A stretch of DNA of 64,000 nucleotides, from contig NZ_JAPEPJ010000001.1 in NCBI RefSeq assembly GCF_026340255.1, positions 1,054,001-1,118,000 of the forward strand, read 5' to 3'. The notes beneath the pieces are model-generated. The model ran no database searches. It was given only the letters and a program-made list of their open reading frames with translations, and was not told the DNA's origin. This DNA is from Streptomyces sp. NBC_01408 (GTDB lineage Bacteria; Actinomycetota; Actinomycetes; Streptomycetales; Streptomycetaceae). The first letter of the stretch is position 1. Every line of letters starts with the position of its first letter. This document shows positions 55,326-64,000 of the stretch, piece after piece. The translations under genes were made by a program, and so were the position numbers.

Positions 55326-55348
55326 CCGTCTCGCCTCTGCACGGCCGA

Positions 55349-55480
55349 CCGTCTCATGCTTCAGGTGGTCGGTGCCATGGCCGAGTTCGCGCGCAGCCTG
55401 GTCAAGGAGCGCACGCGCGCAGGTCTCGACGCGGCCAAGGCGCAAGGGCGCACCGGTGGACGCCTGGCAGCGGACAAGTC
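55349..55480 (+). pseudogene. Tn3-type resolvase remnant
   Basis: Encodes LQVVGAMAEFARSLVKERTR then AGLDAAKAQGRTGGR, the helix E and linker of a small serine resolvase. The catalytic N-terminus and the HTH tail are missing; the frame continues into unrelated sequence. It begins 24 bp after the integrase stop, marking a junction with an older transposon. Confidence 0.75.
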
Positions 55481-55591
55481 TCCCTGGACGATCAAGGAGC
55501 CGGAGGCGGTGCGGTACACGTTGGGGCAGTCGCCTTGTCCGCACTCGCCGTTCCCGTTGCCGGTGAGTCGGGTCAGTTCCTCACGAGCCAT
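55481..55591 (-). pseudogene. Truncated small conserved Streptomyces protein
   Basis: From ATG 55591 (with GGAGG upstream) it reads MAREELTRLTGNGNGECGQG then DCPNVYRTASGSLIVQGDL, after which the frame runs into the antisense of the resolvase remnant until a stop at 55361. The first 39 residues resemble a short protein that I recall next to XRE/DUF397 pairs in Streptomyces. The natural C-terminus is lost at the junction. Confidence 0.65.
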
Positions 55592-55760
55592 GTGAACCTC
55601 CTGGTTCGCGGCCCCGGTCGGGGCCGGACAGCAAAGACCGTACGGAGTGGCGTGTGCGGCCGTCCATGTACGGACGCGACTATGCGCGTTGTCGCATAAA
55701 TGGGCGGCTACGCGGGTGGCTCTTGCCTGGAGTGCACTCGAAGCAGTTGGCTTGTGCCTC

Positions 55761-56750
55761 ATGAAGTACACGCAGCTCGGACGCACCGGACTCAAGGTCA
55801 GCCGACTTGTACTCGGCACGATGAACTTCGGTCCGCAGACAGACGAACCGACCAGCCACGGAATCCTGGATGCCGCCCTCGACGCGGGTCTGAATTTCGT
55901 AGACACGGCCAATGTATACGGGTGGGGTGAGAACAAGGGCCGCACCGAGGAGATCATCGGCACCTGGTTCGCCCGGGGCGGTGGCCGGCGCGAGAAGACC
56001 GTCCTCGCCACCAAGGTCTACGGCTCCATGTCTCGCGAGGGCGACACTTGGCCCAACGAGGACCGGCTGTCGGCGCTGAACATCCGCCGGGCCGTCGAGG
56101 CCAGCCTCAAGCGGCTCCAGACCGACCACATCGACCTGTACCAGTTCCACCACATCGACCGCCGGACCCCCTTCGAGGAGATCTGGCAGGCCGTCGACGT
56201 GCTCATCCAGCAAGGAAAGATCCTCTACGCCGGCTCGTCCAACTTCCCCGGCTACAAGATCGCCCAAGCGAACGAGACCGCCGCGCGGCGGGGCGCGGTC
56301 GGGCTGGTCAGCGAGCAGTGCCTCTACAACCTCGCCGAGCGGCGGGCCGAGATGGAGGTCATCCCGGCGGCCCAGGACTACGGCCTCGGGGTCATCCCCT
56401 GGTCCCCGCTGCACGGCGGGTTGCTCGGCGGGGTCATCAGGAAGGAGGTCGAGGGCGGCCGCCGCGCCTCGGGGCGGTCCGCGGACGCGCTGGCCAACAG
56501 CACGGTACGGGCGCAGGTGCAGGCGTACGAGGACCTGCTCGACAAGCACGGCCTGGAGCCCGGCGAGGCCGCACTGGCCTGGCTGCTCACCCGGCCGGGA
56601 GTGACGGGCCCCATCGTCGGCCCGCGTACCGCGGAGCAGCTGGACGGTGCCCTGCGGGCGCTGGAGCTGGAGCTGAGCGAGGAGGTGCTGGCCGGGCTGG
56701 ACGAGATCTTCCCCGGGCCGGGGCCGTCCCCGGAAGCCTTCGCCTGGTGA
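55761..56750 (+). CDS. Aldo/keto reductase, intact copy
   Basis: A 329-residue aldo/keto reductase (YajO/AKR-type): MKYTQLGRTGLKVSRLVLGT, catalytic Asp/Tyr in FVDTANVYGWG, Lys in VLATKVYGS, His in YQFHHIDRR, and NADPH-binding GPIVGPRTAEQL. All four catalytic residues are present. Its first 40 codons and upstream 30 bp are nearly identical to the fragment at 56803-56928, and its C-terminal 190 residues to the fragment at 53017, so it is a close relative of the gene that was split. It may replace the lost activity. A perfect hairpin ends it. Confidence 0.92.
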   Translation: MKYTQLGRTGLKVSRLVLGTMNFGPQTDEPTSHGILDAALDAGLNFVDTANVYGWGENKGRTEEIIGTWFARGGGRREKTVLATKVYGSMSREGDTWPNEDRLSALNIRRAVEASLKRLQTDHIDLYQFHHIDRRTPFEEIWQAVDVLIQQGKILYAGSSNFPGYKIAQANETAARRGAVGLVSEQCLYNLAERRAEMEVIPAAQDYGLGVIPWSPLHGGLLGGVIRKEVEGGRRASGRSADALANSTVRAQVQAYEDLLDKHGLEPGEAALAWLLTRPGVTGPIVGPRTAEQLDGALRALELELSEEVLAGLDEIFPGPGPSPEAFAW

Positions 56751-56766
56751 TCCAGTAGTACATCGG

Positions 56767-56794
56767 CCGTCGCCCCTGCCGTTGGGGGCGACGG
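56767..56794 (+). terminator. Terminator of intact aldo/keto reductase
   Basis: CCGTCGCCCC/GGGGCGACGG, a perfect 10-bp stem with an 8-base loop, 16 bp after the stop; it also marks the right edge of the insertion. Confidence 0.85.
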
Positions 56795-56802
56795 CTCTCC
56801 CG

Positions 56803-56928
56803 TCAGACGAGCGCGGCGTCCAGGATGCCGTGGCTGGTGGGTTCGTCTGTCTGGGGGCCGAAGTTCATCGTGCCGAGAACGACTCGGCTGACCTTGAGTC
56901 CCGTGCGTCCGAGCTGCGTGTACTTCAT
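56803..56928 (-). pseudogene. Aldo/keto reductase N-terminal fragment
   Basis: From ATG 56928 it encodes 41 residues, MKYTQLGRTGLKVSRVVLGT then MNFGPQTDEPTSHGILDAAL and V-stop. Homology to the intact copy stops after GILDAAL, where the insertion begins. With the C-terminal piece at 53017 it makes up one former minus-strand gene. Its promoter palindrome is still perfect. Confidence 0.88.
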
Positions 56929-56942
56929 GGGCCCAAGCCAAC

Positions 56943-56964
56943 TGCTTCGAGTCCACTCGAAGCA
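56943..56964. promoter_or_regulatory. 22-bp palindrome upstream of the split aldo/keto reductase
   Basis: TGCTTCGAGT-CC-ACTCGAAGCA, perfect 10-bp arms, 15 bp before the fragment's ATG. The intact copy has the same region with arm mismatches (upstream of 55761). It looks like an operator, probably for a nearby-bound repressor not in this window. Confidence 0.6.
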
Positions 56965-56986
56965 AGACCCCGTCGTGAAGGGCGTG

Positions 56987-57679
56987 TTACGGCGCCCGCT
57001 CCGGACGGTAGGGGCCGCCGATGCCCCAGGCCTGGTGGAGCACCGCCGCGAACTCCCCCGCCAGCCGGTGCTCGCCGGAGGCGTTCGGGTGGGTGCCGTC
57101 GTAGGTGTCGTGGTGGATGTCGTACGAGTCCGGGCGCGCGGCCAGCAGGATCGGCGAGGCGGCCGTGGTCAGGTCGGCGACCGCCTTCGCCAGGAGCTCG
57201 TTGAACCGTGCGACCTCCCTCGCGAAGGGCTCCTCGTCCTCGGCGCGGATGTTCGGGATGACCGGGAGGAAGACCATCCGGATGTCCGGGCGGGCGGCGC
57301 GCGCCTCGGCGACGAAGCGGCGGGCGTTCTCGGCGGTCTGGTCGGCGCGGGTGTAGAAGCCGAGGTCGATCAGGCCGAGGGAGACCAGCAGGACCTCGGC
57401 GCCGGTGGCGCGTACGGCGGGGCCGACGAGGGGGGCCATGTGCTGCCAGCCCTCGCCCCAGCCGGCCAGGTGGCGGCGGGCGTGCTCCGGGAAGCCCGGG
57501 TCGGCGTACGCGTGGCTGACGGGCGCGTCCGCGCCGGTGTCGTACAGCTCGCGGCGGGGGCCGACTATCTCGTGGGGGCCGTCGGGGGCGGCGCTCAGGT
57601 GCTGCCACATCCGGTAGCGCCAGGTGTAGTCGCCGGCGCGTCCGATGGTCATGGAGTCGCCGACGAACATGAAACGCAT
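56987..57679 (-). CDS. SGNH/GDSL hydrolase
   Basis: A 230-residue SGNH-family esterase: block I MRFMFVGDSMTIGRAGDYTW with the nucleophile Ser, a block II-like ADPGFPEHARRHL, VSLGLIDLGF (block III, where Asn is usual), and block V DGTHPNASG with Asp and His. No signal peptide, so it is cytoplasmic in this reading. The start at 57679 begins right at block I, as in family members. Substrate unknown. Divergent from the secreted propeller-like gene. Confidence 0.87.
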   Translation of the reverse strand: MRFMFVGDSMTIGRAGDYTWRYRMWQHLSAAPDGPHEIVGPRRELYDTGADAPVSHAYADPGFPEHARRHLAGWGEGWQHMAPLVGPAVRATGAEVLLVSLGLIDLGFYTRADQTAENARRFVAEARAARPDIRMVFLPVIPNIRAEDEEPFAREVARFNELLAKAVADLTTAASPILLAARPDSYDIHHDTYDGTHPNASGEHRLAGEFAAVLHQAWGIGGPYRPERAP

Positions 57680-57755
57680 CCGGTCATCATCGCGGATCAC
57701 GGGGCGGGAGCCCCTGTGATGCCGGACACCCGGGGCGGGCTGGCAAGCTGGTCGG

Positions 57756-58784
57756 ATGCGCCTGCTGCCGTCGCCGTCCGCCGTTGTTGCCGTCCTCGTC
57801 CTGCTGCCGAGCGCCGTCCTCGCGCTGCCGCCGGGCGCGGCCCTCGCCGCGGAGGCCGCCGGGGCCGCGTCGTTCACCATCTCCGACCCCCGGATCAAGG
57901 AGTCGAGCGGGCTGGCCGCCAGCCGGATCCACCCGGGGGTGTACTGGACCCACAACGACAGCGACGACGGCCCGTACGTGTACGCGGTGGACTCGGCGAC
58001 GGGGAAGACCGTGGCCCGCGTGACGCTGACGGGGATCGGCAAACCGCGCGACGTCGAGGCGATCTCCCTGGGGCCGGACGGGCAGTTGTACGTCGGTGAC
58101 ATCGGCGACAACCTGGACGGGAGCTGGGACCACGTGTGGATCTACCGGTTCCAGGAGCCGAAGGAACTGGGCGATGTCACCGTCAAGGCCAGCCAGTTCA
58201 CGGTGCGGTACGCGGACGGGGCGCGGAACGCGGAGGCGCTGATGGTGCATCCGGTGACGGGCCGGGTGTACATCGCGAGCAAGAGCGAGGACAAGGGCGG
58301 GCTGTACGAGGGTCCGGCGGAGCTGTCGACGGGCGGGCCGAACGTGTTCCGGCGGGTCGCGGACCTGCCGTGGGTGACGGACGGGGCGTTCTCGCCGGAC
58401 GGCGGGCGGCTCGCGCTGCGCGGGTACTTCTTCGCGAAGACGTACCCGTGGAAGGAGGGGCGGCCGCAGGGCGGGGGCGAGCGGGTGGACGCGCCGTGGC
58501 AGGGGCAGGCGGAGTCGGTGACGTACGCGGCGGACGGCTCGGCGCTGATGTTCGGCGCGGAGGGGGCGTCCAGCCGGGTCCTGGCCGTCCCGACGGGGCC
58601 GGCCGCGGCCCCCTCGGCTGCCCCTCCGGCGAAGCCGGGTTCCGTGCCGGAGGCTCCCGCGCCGGGGGGGCCTGGGACGCCGGAGGCGCCGGGCAGCTTC
58701 TCCAAGGGCGCGCTGGTCCTGGCGGCCGCGCTTGGCCTGGGCTTCGTGGCGAAGCGGCTCCTGCGGCGGCGCCGGGCGGACTAG
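57756..58784 (+). CDS. Secreted propeller-like protein with C-terminal anchor
   Basis: A 342-residue protein. Signal peptide (SAVVAVLVLLPSAVLALPPG, cut near ALAAE), then a beta-propeller-like domain (ESSGLAASRIHPGVYWTHND, DVEAISLGPDGQLYVGDIGD, GRVYIASKSEDKGGLY, VTDGAFSPDGGRLALRGYFF). A Pro/Ala linker leads to a C-terminal membrane helix and RRRR tail (ALVLAAALGLGFVAKRLLRR). It is exported and held in the membrane. No catalytic motif is evident. Confidence 0.82.
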   Translation: MRLLPSPSAVVAVLVLLPSAVLALPPGAALAAEAAGAASFTISDPRIKESSGLAASRIHPGVYWTHNDSDDGPYVYAVDSATGKTVARVTLTGIGKPRDVEAISLGPDGQLYVGDIGDNLDGSWDHVWIYRFQEPKELGDVTVKASQFTVRYADGARNAEALMVHPVTGRVYIASKSEDKGGLYEGPAELSTGGPNVFRRVADLPWVTDGAFSPDGGRLALRGYFFAKTYPWKEGRPQGGGERVDAPWQGQAESVTYAADGSALMFGAEGASSRVLAVPTGPAAAPSAAPPAKPGSVPEAPAPGGPGTPEAPGSFSKGALVLAAALGLGFVAKRLLRRRRAD

Positions 58785-58801
58785 CCTGCCGGTCCGCTGC
58801 C

Positions 58802-58960
58802 GGGGCTCCGCCCCGGACCCCGCGCCTCAAACGCCGGCGGGGCTGGGTTTGGGCGCGCCGTCAAAACGCCGGCGGGGCTGGATTTGCCCTGTGGGCGGCA
58901 TCAGCCAAATCCAGCCCCGCCGGCGTTTGAGGCGCGGGGGTCCGGGGGCGGCGCCCCCGG
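58802..58960. repeat. Cluster of dispersed repeats between convergent genes
   Basis: A full forward copy (58802-58845), a partial forward copy (58861-58881) and an inverted full copy (about 58911-58960). The outer two can pair into a long stem; together they fill the 207-bp gap and should act as a bidirectional terminator. Confidence 0.88.
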
Positions 58961-58991
58961 CAACGGCGCGCAGGACGGCGCCGGATCGGCT

Positions 58992-60338
58992 TCAGGCCGA
59001 GTCCACCAGGGTGGACCGGGAGGCTTCGCCCGCAGAGTCCGCGACAGCGGGTCCGCGGGGGAAGGTCAGCCACAGGGACGCCGCCATGCCGAGGACCGCC
59101 GTGAGTGCGGCGAGGGTGTAGGCGAGGGACACGCGGGTGGCGACCTCGCCGGGCAGCAGGGTCACGCCGAGCAGGACCAGGGTGGCCACGGCCCAGCCGA
59201 GCAGTTGGAGGCTGTGCTTGCGCAGGACCATCAGGGCCTGGCCGAGCACCATGGCCAGCATGTAGAAGAGGGTGCCGGCGGAGATCCAGAAGAACACCGC
59301 CTGGCCCAGCCCGTCCTCGGCCTTGAACAGCACCTGGATCAGCCAGGGGCCGAGCAGGGTGGCGGGCACGCCGCCGGCGACGCCGAGCGCGGTGACCACC
59401 AGGCAGGTCCGGCCGAGGAGCTTGGAGAAGCCCGCCCGGTCGCCGGCCGCGGCGGCCGCGGACAGCCCGGACAGCAGCGAGGCCTGGAGCGAGCCGAAGA
59501 CGAAGAGCGGTACGCGGGCCAGCACGATGGCGTTCAGCAGACCGGCGACGAGCGCACCCTCGGCGGGGGCCAGCAGCTTGGTGCTGACGACGGCGGCGTT
59601 GACGACGACCTGGGAGAGCAGCGTCGAGGCGATCAGCGGGCCGAGGCCGCCGAGCAGCCCCGTCCAGGTGTCGGCCGGGCCGGGCCCGAGCCCCTGCCGT
59701 ACGGGGCGCAGGGTGACCAGGACCGCGACGAGCGGGGCGATGACGAGGATCAGCGCGAAGGCCAGCGGGGAACGGACGCCCGCCAGGGCGAAGCCCACGG
59801 CGAGGCCGATGCGCAGGACGCCGTCGATGCCCAGCTGCCAGCCGAAGGGCGCGAAGCGGCCGAGGCCGGCCAGCACCCCGCGGGTCACGTTGCTCGCGGC
59901 CAGGGCGACGAAGGCCACACCCAGCGCCACGACCATGTCGACGCGGCCGTAGAAGAAGGTGTCGGCGAGCGGGCGGGCCGCGATCGCCATGCCCGCCAGC
60001 AGCAGGGCCGACATGGCGACGGTGAGGACCGTCACACGGCGCAGCACGCCGGAGACGCCGTGGCCGCCGACCCGGTGGGCGGCGACGATCCGGGTGAGCT
60101 CCTGTTCCACGGGGAAGAACAGGCCGATGCCCACCGACATGAGGATCGTCCACAGCACGGACAGCGAGGCCATGCCTTCGGTGTCGAGGCTGTGGCCCGC
60201 CGCCATGAGGTGGACGTACGAGGCGGCGCCGAGCACGACCGTGCCGCCGATCACCAGCAGGGTGCCCGGCGGCAGGGTGTCGGACAGTCTGGCCAGCGGC
60301 GACCTCTTCACGGTCGCCGCGGCATCCGCCGTGTTCAC
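58992..60338 (-). CDS. Polysaccharide/lipid-linked glycan flippase
   Basis: A 448-residue multi-span membrane protein of the MATE/Wzx-like flippase superfamily: [76 protein letters not shown]; about 12 helices. GTG at 60338 overlaps the rfbB stop (GTGA), so it is coupled to dTDP-sugar synthesis. It probably moves a rhamnose-containing lipid-linked glycan across the membrane. Confidence 0.8.
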   Translation of the reverse strand: MNTADAAATVKRSPLARLSDTLPPGTLLVIGGTVVLGAASYVHLMAAGHSLDTEGMASLSVLWTILMSVGIGLFFPVEQELTRIVAAHRVGGHGVSGVLRRVTVLTVAMSALLLAGMAIAARPLADTFFYGRVDMVVALGVAFVALAASNVTRGVLAGLGRFAPFGWQLGIDGVLRIGLAVGFALAGVRSPLAFALILVIAPLVAVLVTLRPVRQGLGPGPADTWTGLLGGLGPLIASTLLSQVVVNAAVVSTKLLAPAEGALVAGLLNAIVLARVPLFVFGSLQASLLSGLSAAAAAGDRAGFSKLLGRTCLVVTALGVAGGVPATLLGPWLIQVLFKAEDGLGQAVFFWISAGTLFYMLAMVLGQALMVLRKHSLQLLGWAVATLVLLGVTLLPGEVATRVSLAYTLAALTAVLGMAASLWLTFPRGPAVADSAGEASRSTLVDSA

Positions 60339-61312
60339 GACTGCTGGGCGGCCTTCACCTTGAGCGGCTCCCACCAGGCGCGGTTCTCGCGGTACCAGGC
60401 GATGGTGTCCTTGATGCCGTCCTCGAAGGTGACCTGCGGCGCGTAGCCGAGCTCTTCGCTGATCTTGCTGATGTCGATGGAGTAGCGCAGGTCGTGGCCC
60501 TTGCGGTCCTGGACCCGGTCGACCATGTCCCAGCCGACGCCGGCGGCCTCCAGCAGGACGCCGGTGAGCTCCTTGTTGGTGAGCTCGGTGCCGCCGCCGA
60601 TGTTGTAGACCTCGCCGGCGCGGCCCTTGCGCAGGGCGAGGTCGATGCCGCGGCAGTGGTCGGAGACGTGCAGCCAGTCGCGGACGTTGCCGCCGTCGCC
60701 GTAGAGCGGGACGTGCTTGCCGTCCATCAGGTTGGAGACGAACAGCGGGATGACCTTCTCGGGGAACTGGTACGGCCCGTAGTTGTTGGAGCAGCGCGTC
60801 ACCACGACGTCCATGCCGTGCGTGCGGTGGTAGGCCAGCGCCAGCAGGTCGGACGACGCCTTGGAGGCGGAGTACGGGGAGTTCGGCGCGAGCGGCCACT
60901 CCTCGGTCCAGGAGCCCTCGCTGATGGAGCCGTAGACCTCGTCGGTGGAGACGTGGACGAAGCGGCCGACGCCGTGCTTGCGGGCGGCGTCCAGCAGCAC
61001 CTGGGTGCCGACCACGTTGGTCATCACGAAGGGGCCGGCGCCCGCGATGGAGCGGTCCACGTGGGACTCGGCCGCGAAGTGCACGACGGCGTCGTGGCCG
61101 GGCATCACCTGGTCGACGGCGTCGACGTCGCAGATGTCACCGCGGACGAAGGTGTACCCCGGGTGACCTGCGACGGGGGCGAGGTTCTCCTCGACGCCGG
61201 AGTAGGTCAGCTTGTCGAGGACCGTGATCTGGGCCGCGGGGTCCTGCGACAGGAGGGAACGGACGAACTGCGAGCCGATGAAACCGGCGCCACCGGTCAC
61301 GAGAATGCGCAT
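60335..61312 (-). CDS. rfbB: dTDP-glucose 4,6-dehydratase
   Basis: A 325-residue extended SDR enzyme converting dTDP-glucose to dTDP-4-keto-6-deoxyglucose. NAD-binding [32 protein letters not shown] with Thr/Asp/Glu of the dehydratase, catalytic YSASKASSD, and [15 protein letters not shown] are all present. First gene of a minus-strand pair with the flippase; divergent from rfbA with about 100 bp between. Confidence 0.95.
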   Translation of the reverse strand: MRILVTGGAGFIGSQFVRSLLSQDPAAQITVLDKLTYSGVEENLAPVAGHPGYTFVRGDICDVDAVDQVMPGHDAVVHFAAESHVDRSIAGAGPFVMTNVVGTQVLLDAARKHGVGRFVHVSTDEVYGSISEGSWTEEWPLAPNSPYSASKASSDLLALAYHRTHGMDVVVTRCSNNYGPYQFPEKVIPLFVSNLMDGKHVPLYGDGGNVRDWLHVSDHCRGIDLALRKGRAGEVYNIGGGTELTNKELTGVLLEAAGVGWDMVDRVQDRKGHDLRYSIDISKISEELGYAPQVTFEDGIKDTIAWYRENRAWWEPLKVKAAQQS

Positions 61313-61417
61313 AGTGCGTTCAGCTTACTGTGCGACCGGCCGGCGGCTCACTGGGCGGCCCGTCGGCGGCCCTCGCGGGTTACCTCACCCGAAGGGACGC
61401 AACGTATGGTGGCACCC

Positions 61418-62293
61418 ATGCGTGGAATTCTCCTTGCGGGCGGCACCGGCTCCCGCCTCTGGCCCTTGACCCGAGCCGTGTCGAAGCAGCTCCTCCCCGT
61501 CTTCGACAAGCCCATGATCTACTACCCGCTCTCCACGCTGGTCATGGCGGGGATCCGCGAGATCCTGATCATCACCACGCCGCAGGACCAGGAGCAGTTC
61601 CAGCGGCTCCTCGGCGACGGCTCCCAGCTCGGCCTGGACCTCCAGTACGCCGTGCAGGAGCGCCCGGAGGGCATCGCCCAGGCCTTCGTGCTCGGCGCCG
61701 ACTTCATCGGTGACGAGCCGGTCGCGCTGATCCTCGGCGACAACATCTTCCACGGCAGCGGCCTCGGCACCCGGCTCGCGCAGCGGACCGACCCCAAGGG
61801 CGGCATGGTCTTCGCCTACCCGGTGGCCGACCCGACCGCGTACGGCGTCGTCCAGTTCGACGAGGACGGCCAGGTCATCTCCATCGAGGAGAAGCCGGAG
61901 AAGCCGAAGTCCCGCTACGCGGTGCCCGGCCTGTACTTCTACGACAACCGTGTGGTGGAGATCGCCCGCACCATCCAGCCCTCCGCTCGCGGCGAGCTGG
62001 AGATAACCGCGGTGAACGACGCCTACCTCCAGTCCGGCGACCTCCAGGTCACGGTCCTGGACCGCGGCACCGCCTGGCTGGACACCGGCACCTTCGTCTC
62101 CATGGTCCAGGCCTCCGAGTTCGTGCGGGTGATCGAGGAGCGCCAGGGCTTCAAGATCGGCTGCATCGAGGAGACCGCCTGGCGGTCCGGCTTCGTGAAC
62201 GACGAACAGCTCCGCGAGCTCGCCGAGCCGCTCCTCAAGAGCGGTTACGGCCAGTACCTGCTGGACCTGCTCGACGAGGAGAACGCCCGATGA
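61418..62293 (+). CDS. rfbA: Glucose-1-phosphate thymidylyltransferase
   Basis: A 291-residue enzyme making dTDP-glucose. Signature [47 protein letters not shown], the EEKPEKPKS lysine loop and [13 protein letters not shown] 61418 matches the family start and TATGGT ends 7 bases before it, so a leaderless mRNA is possible; ATG 61406 (MVAP) has GAAGGGA at good spacing and would add four residues. The rfbC start overlaps its stop. Confidence 0.94.
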   Translation: MRGILLAGGTGSRLWPLTRAVSKQLLPVFDKPMIYYPLSTLVMAGIREILIITTPQDQEQFQRLLGDGSQLGLDLQYAVQERPEGIAQAFVLGADFIGDEPVALILGDNIFHGSGLGTRLAQRTDPKGGMVFAYPVADPTAYGVVQFDEDGQVISIEEKPEKPKSRYAVPGLYFYDNRVVEIARTIQPSARGELEITAVNDAYLQSGDLQVTVLDRGTAWLDTGTFVSMVQASEFVRVIEERQGFKIGCIEETAWRSGFVNDEQLRELAEPLLKSGYGQYLLDLLDEENAR

Positions 62294-62895
62294 AGTTCCG
62301 CGAGCTCTCCATCGAGGGCGCCTGGGAGATCACCCCGGTCCAGCACGGCGACCCGCGCGGGCTGTTCATGGAGTGGTACCGCTTCGACCACCTCGCCGAG
62401 GCGGTCGGGCACCCGCTGCGCCTGGCGCAGGGCAACCTGTCGGTGTCGGCCAAGGACGTGGTGCGCGGCATCCACTTCGCCGACGTCCCGCCCGGCCAGG
62501 CCAAGTACGTCACCTGTGTGCGCGGTGCCGTCCTCGACGTCATCGTCGACCTGCGGGTGGGCTCGCCCACCTTCGGCGCCTACGAGTTCGTCCGCCTCGA
62601 CGACGTGGACCGCCGCGCGGTGTACATCTCGGAGGGGCTGGGCCACGGCTTCTGCGCGCTGAGCGACGACGCCACGCTGTCGTACCTGTGCTCGGAGACC
62701 TTCAACCCGACCGCCGAGCACTCGGTGCACCCGCTCGACCCCGACCTGGGCATCGACTGGCCGGCCGGCACCGCCGCACAGCTGTCGGCCCGCGACGCGG
62801 CCGCCCCCTCGCTCGCCGAGGCCATCGCGTCCGGTCTGCTGCCCGACTACGACGAATGCCTGCGCCACCGCCGGTCGCTGCGCGACGGCAGCTGA
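62290..62895 (+). CDS. rfbC: dTDP-4-dehydrorhamnose 3,5-epimerase
   Basis: A 201-residue cupin-fold epimerase: [40 protein letters not shown] with the catalytic His, [20 protein letters not shown] with the Tyr/Asp region. It acts on the product of rfbB. ATGA overlap with rfbA ensures coupled translation. Confidence 0.94.
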   Translation: MKFRELSIEGAWEITPVQHGDPRGLFMEWYRFDHLAEAVGHPLRLAQGNLSVSAKDVVRGIHFADVPPGQAKYVTCVRGAVLDVIVDLRVGSPTFGAYEFVRLDDVDRRAVYISEGLGHGFCALSDDATLSYLCSETFNPTAEHSVHPLDPDLGIDWPAGTAAQLSARDAAAPSLAEAIASGLLPDYDECLRHRRSLRDGS

Positions 62896-62935
62896 GCCCC
62901 GTCCCGTCCCTCCCGAATCCCCTGGTGCGCCCCTC

Positions 62936-63832
62936 ATGACAACTCTCGACATCATGCTGCCGTACTACGGCGACGTCGCCCTGATGCAGGCCGCCGTGCG
63001 CAGCATCCTGGCCCAGAGCGACCCCGAGTGGCGGCTGACGGTGGTGGACGACGGCAAGGAGCCGGACGTCCCGGGCTGGTTCGCGGAGCTCGACGACCCG
63101 CGGGTGTCGTACCAGCGCAACGAGCAGAACCTCGGCGTCACCGGGAACTACCGCAAGTGCCTGGGCCTGGTCCGCGAAGAGCACTTCGTCATGATGGGCA
63201 CCGACGACATCATGCTGCCCGACTACGTGGCGACGGTGCGGGCGGCCCTCACCCGGCACCCGGGCGTCGGCATGATCCAGCCGGGTGTCCAGGTGATCGA
63301 CGGCAACGGCAAGCCCACCGGGGGGCTCGTCGACCAGTCCAAGAAGCGGATCTACGCCCCCCGCGTCAAGGGTGAGCTGCTGATGGGCGGCGAGCGGCTC
63401 GCGACCAGCCTGCTGCGCGGGAACTGGCTGTACTTCCCGTCCATCTGCTGGCGCACCGAGGCGGTCCGCAAGGCCGGCCTGCGGGACAACCTGGAGGTCA
63501 CCCAGGACCTGGCGCTGGAGATCGACCTGGTCCAGGCCGGCGAGCAGATGCTGATCTCCGACGCCCTGTGCTTCCAGTACCGCAGGCACGCGGTCAGCAT
63601 CTCCTCCCAGCAGGCCTTCACCGGCCGCCGGTTCGAGGAGGTCAACCGCTTCTTCATGGACGTCGCGGACCGGCTGGACGCGCAGGGCTGGACGAAGGCC
63701 GCCAAGGCCTCCCGGCTGCACCTGTCCTCCCGCATCCACGCCGCGACGATGCTGCCCGGCGCGCTGAAGAACAAGCAGAGCGAGGGTGTCCGCACCCTGC
63801 TGCGGCACGTCACCGGCAACGACCACCGCTGA
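62936..63832 (+). CDS. Family 2 glycosyltransferase
   Basis: A 298-residue GT-A fold transferase: TLDIMLPYYGDVALMQAAVR, nucleotide-sugar site TVVDDGKEPD, NLGVTGNYRKCL and a DxD-like MGTDDIMLPDY. Likely adds rhamnose or another dTDP-sugar to a surface glycan precursor. It starts 40 bp after rfbC in the same operon; the C-terminal 70 residues are basic and may touch the membrane. Confidence 0.88.
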   Translation: MTTLDIMLPYYGDVALMQAAVRSILAQSDPEWRLTVVDDGKEPDVPGWFAELDDPRVSYQRNEQNLGVTGNYRKCLGLVREEHFVMMGTDDIMLPDYVATVRAALTRHPGVGMIQPGVQVIDGNGKPTGGLVDQSKKRIYAPRVKGELLMGGERLATSLLRGNWLYFPSICWRTEAVRKAGLRDNLEVTQDLALEIDLVQAGEQMLISDALCFQYRRHAVSISSQQAFTGRRFEEVNRFFMDVADRLDAQGWTKAAKASRLHLSSRIHAATMLPGALKNKQSEGVRTLLRHVTGNDHR

Positions 63833-63879
63833 CGCAGGCCCCGTACGCCCACCCCTCCGACCGCCGGGAGCCCACGCCC

Positions 63880-64000
63880 ATGTCCGTCACCAGCCCCTCC
63901 CTGCCCCGTGTGGCCGTCCTCGGTGCCACCGGGTTCATCGGCCGCAGGCTGTGCGCCACGCTCGACGAGCGCGGACACGGGCTGCTCGCCATTGCCCGCA
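63880..64000 (+). CDS. NAD(P)-dependent epimerase/reductase, 3' end outside window
   Basis: The first 40 residues, MSVTSPSLPRVAVLGATGFI then GRRLCATLDERGHGLLAIAR, show the Rossmann motif GATGFIGRRL of extended SDRs. In this operon it could be a dTDP-4-dehydrorhamnose reductase or another sugar epimerase; the window ends before anything diagnostic. ATG 63880 follows GGGAG. Confidence 0.75.
   Translation, partial: MSVTSPSLPRVAVLGATGFIGRRLCATLDERGHGLLAIAR

Larger units (their letters stand above)
53596..56802 (+). mobile_element. Mosaic insertion splitting an aldo/keto reductase gene
   Basis: About 3.2 kb between the two fragments of the minus-strand aldo/keto reductase. It carries a large serine recombinase starting 80 bp from the left junction (usual for an integrase beside its attL), a resolvase remnant, a truncated small gene, and an intact aldo/keto reductase facing the other way. 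About 21 bp of the host gene are missing at the junctions, so it is not a clean attL/attR pair; decay or a second event is likely. Junctions are set by loss of homology. Confidence 0.6.

Overview
The window is chromosomal DNA from a Streptomyces or very close relative. GC is very high with strong G/C bias at third codon positions, there are GTG and TTG starts, several apparently leaderless promoters, GC-rich perfect-stem terminators, and a gene order (desR, SIS-domain gene, PAS gene, pdxH, citrate synthase 2, acyl-CoA catabolism operon, serC) typical of the conserved part of Streptomyces chromosomes. I see no rRNA, tRNA or CRISPR array. All identifications are by reading the sequence; nothing was searched.

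Layout. 1-6.2 kb: a tandem array of at least three paralogous lipoproteins, an alpha/beta hydrolase with a LexA-like box, the iron repressor desR, a divergent SIS-domain aminosugar gene behind a DasR-like site, and a PAS/GAF protein. 6.3-8.4 kb: an accessory insertion holding a catalytically intact iscB (RNA-guided HNH/RuvC nuclease, ancestor type of Cas9), preceded by about 350 nt of hairpin-rich DNA with a perfect H-type pseudoknot that I read as its omega RNA. 8.4-20.2 kb: pdxH, citrate synthase-like gene, then a minus-strand operon for branched or isoprenoid acyl-CoA degradation (TIGR03084 protein, AtuA-like protein, carboxylase beta, biotin carboxylase, acyl-CoA dehydrogenase; then, after a repeat-filled gap, enoyl-CoA hydratase and TetR). 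A 32-bp palindrome upstream of the first gene is the likely operator for the TetR at the end.

20.4-31.6 kb: CocE-type hydrolase, WYL regulator, EamA exporter, a large FAD/Fe-S oxidoreductase, serC and a secreted FG-GAP protein. 31.7-39.8 kb: a second accessory zone with lower GC in part: PIN-domain protein, internally duplicated small protein, XRE/TPR regulator, a 90-aa CxxC protein, and a compact operon of a 51-aa peptide, a JmjC/cupin_4 oxygenase and an aldo/keto reductase, with a kinase-like gene convergent to it. This is a candidate peptide-modification (RiPP-like) system. A 176-bp MITE-like element follows.

39.8-53 kb: ordinary core genes (sacsin-type ATPase, regulators, two MFS exporters, P-type ATPase, purine permease, MarR, RNA 2',3'-cyclic phosphodiesterase, a 29-aa membrane peptide). 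53-57 kb: a mosaic insertion in which a minus-strand aldo/keto reductase gene is split into N- and C-terminal fragments by about 3.2 kb carrying a large serine recombinase, a resolvase remnant and an intact aldo/keto reductase in the opposite direction. 57-64 kb: SGNH hydrolase, secreted propeller-like protein, and a dTDP-rhamnose/surface glycan locus (flippase and rfbB on minus; rfbA, rfbC, GT2 glycosyltransferase and a truncated epimerase/reductase on plus).

Running through the whole window is a dispersed palindromic repeat (about 45 bp, two hairpins) at seven loci. It lies mostly between genes, but in two genes it sits inside the reading frame and is translated as a Pro/Ala/Gly-rich linker.
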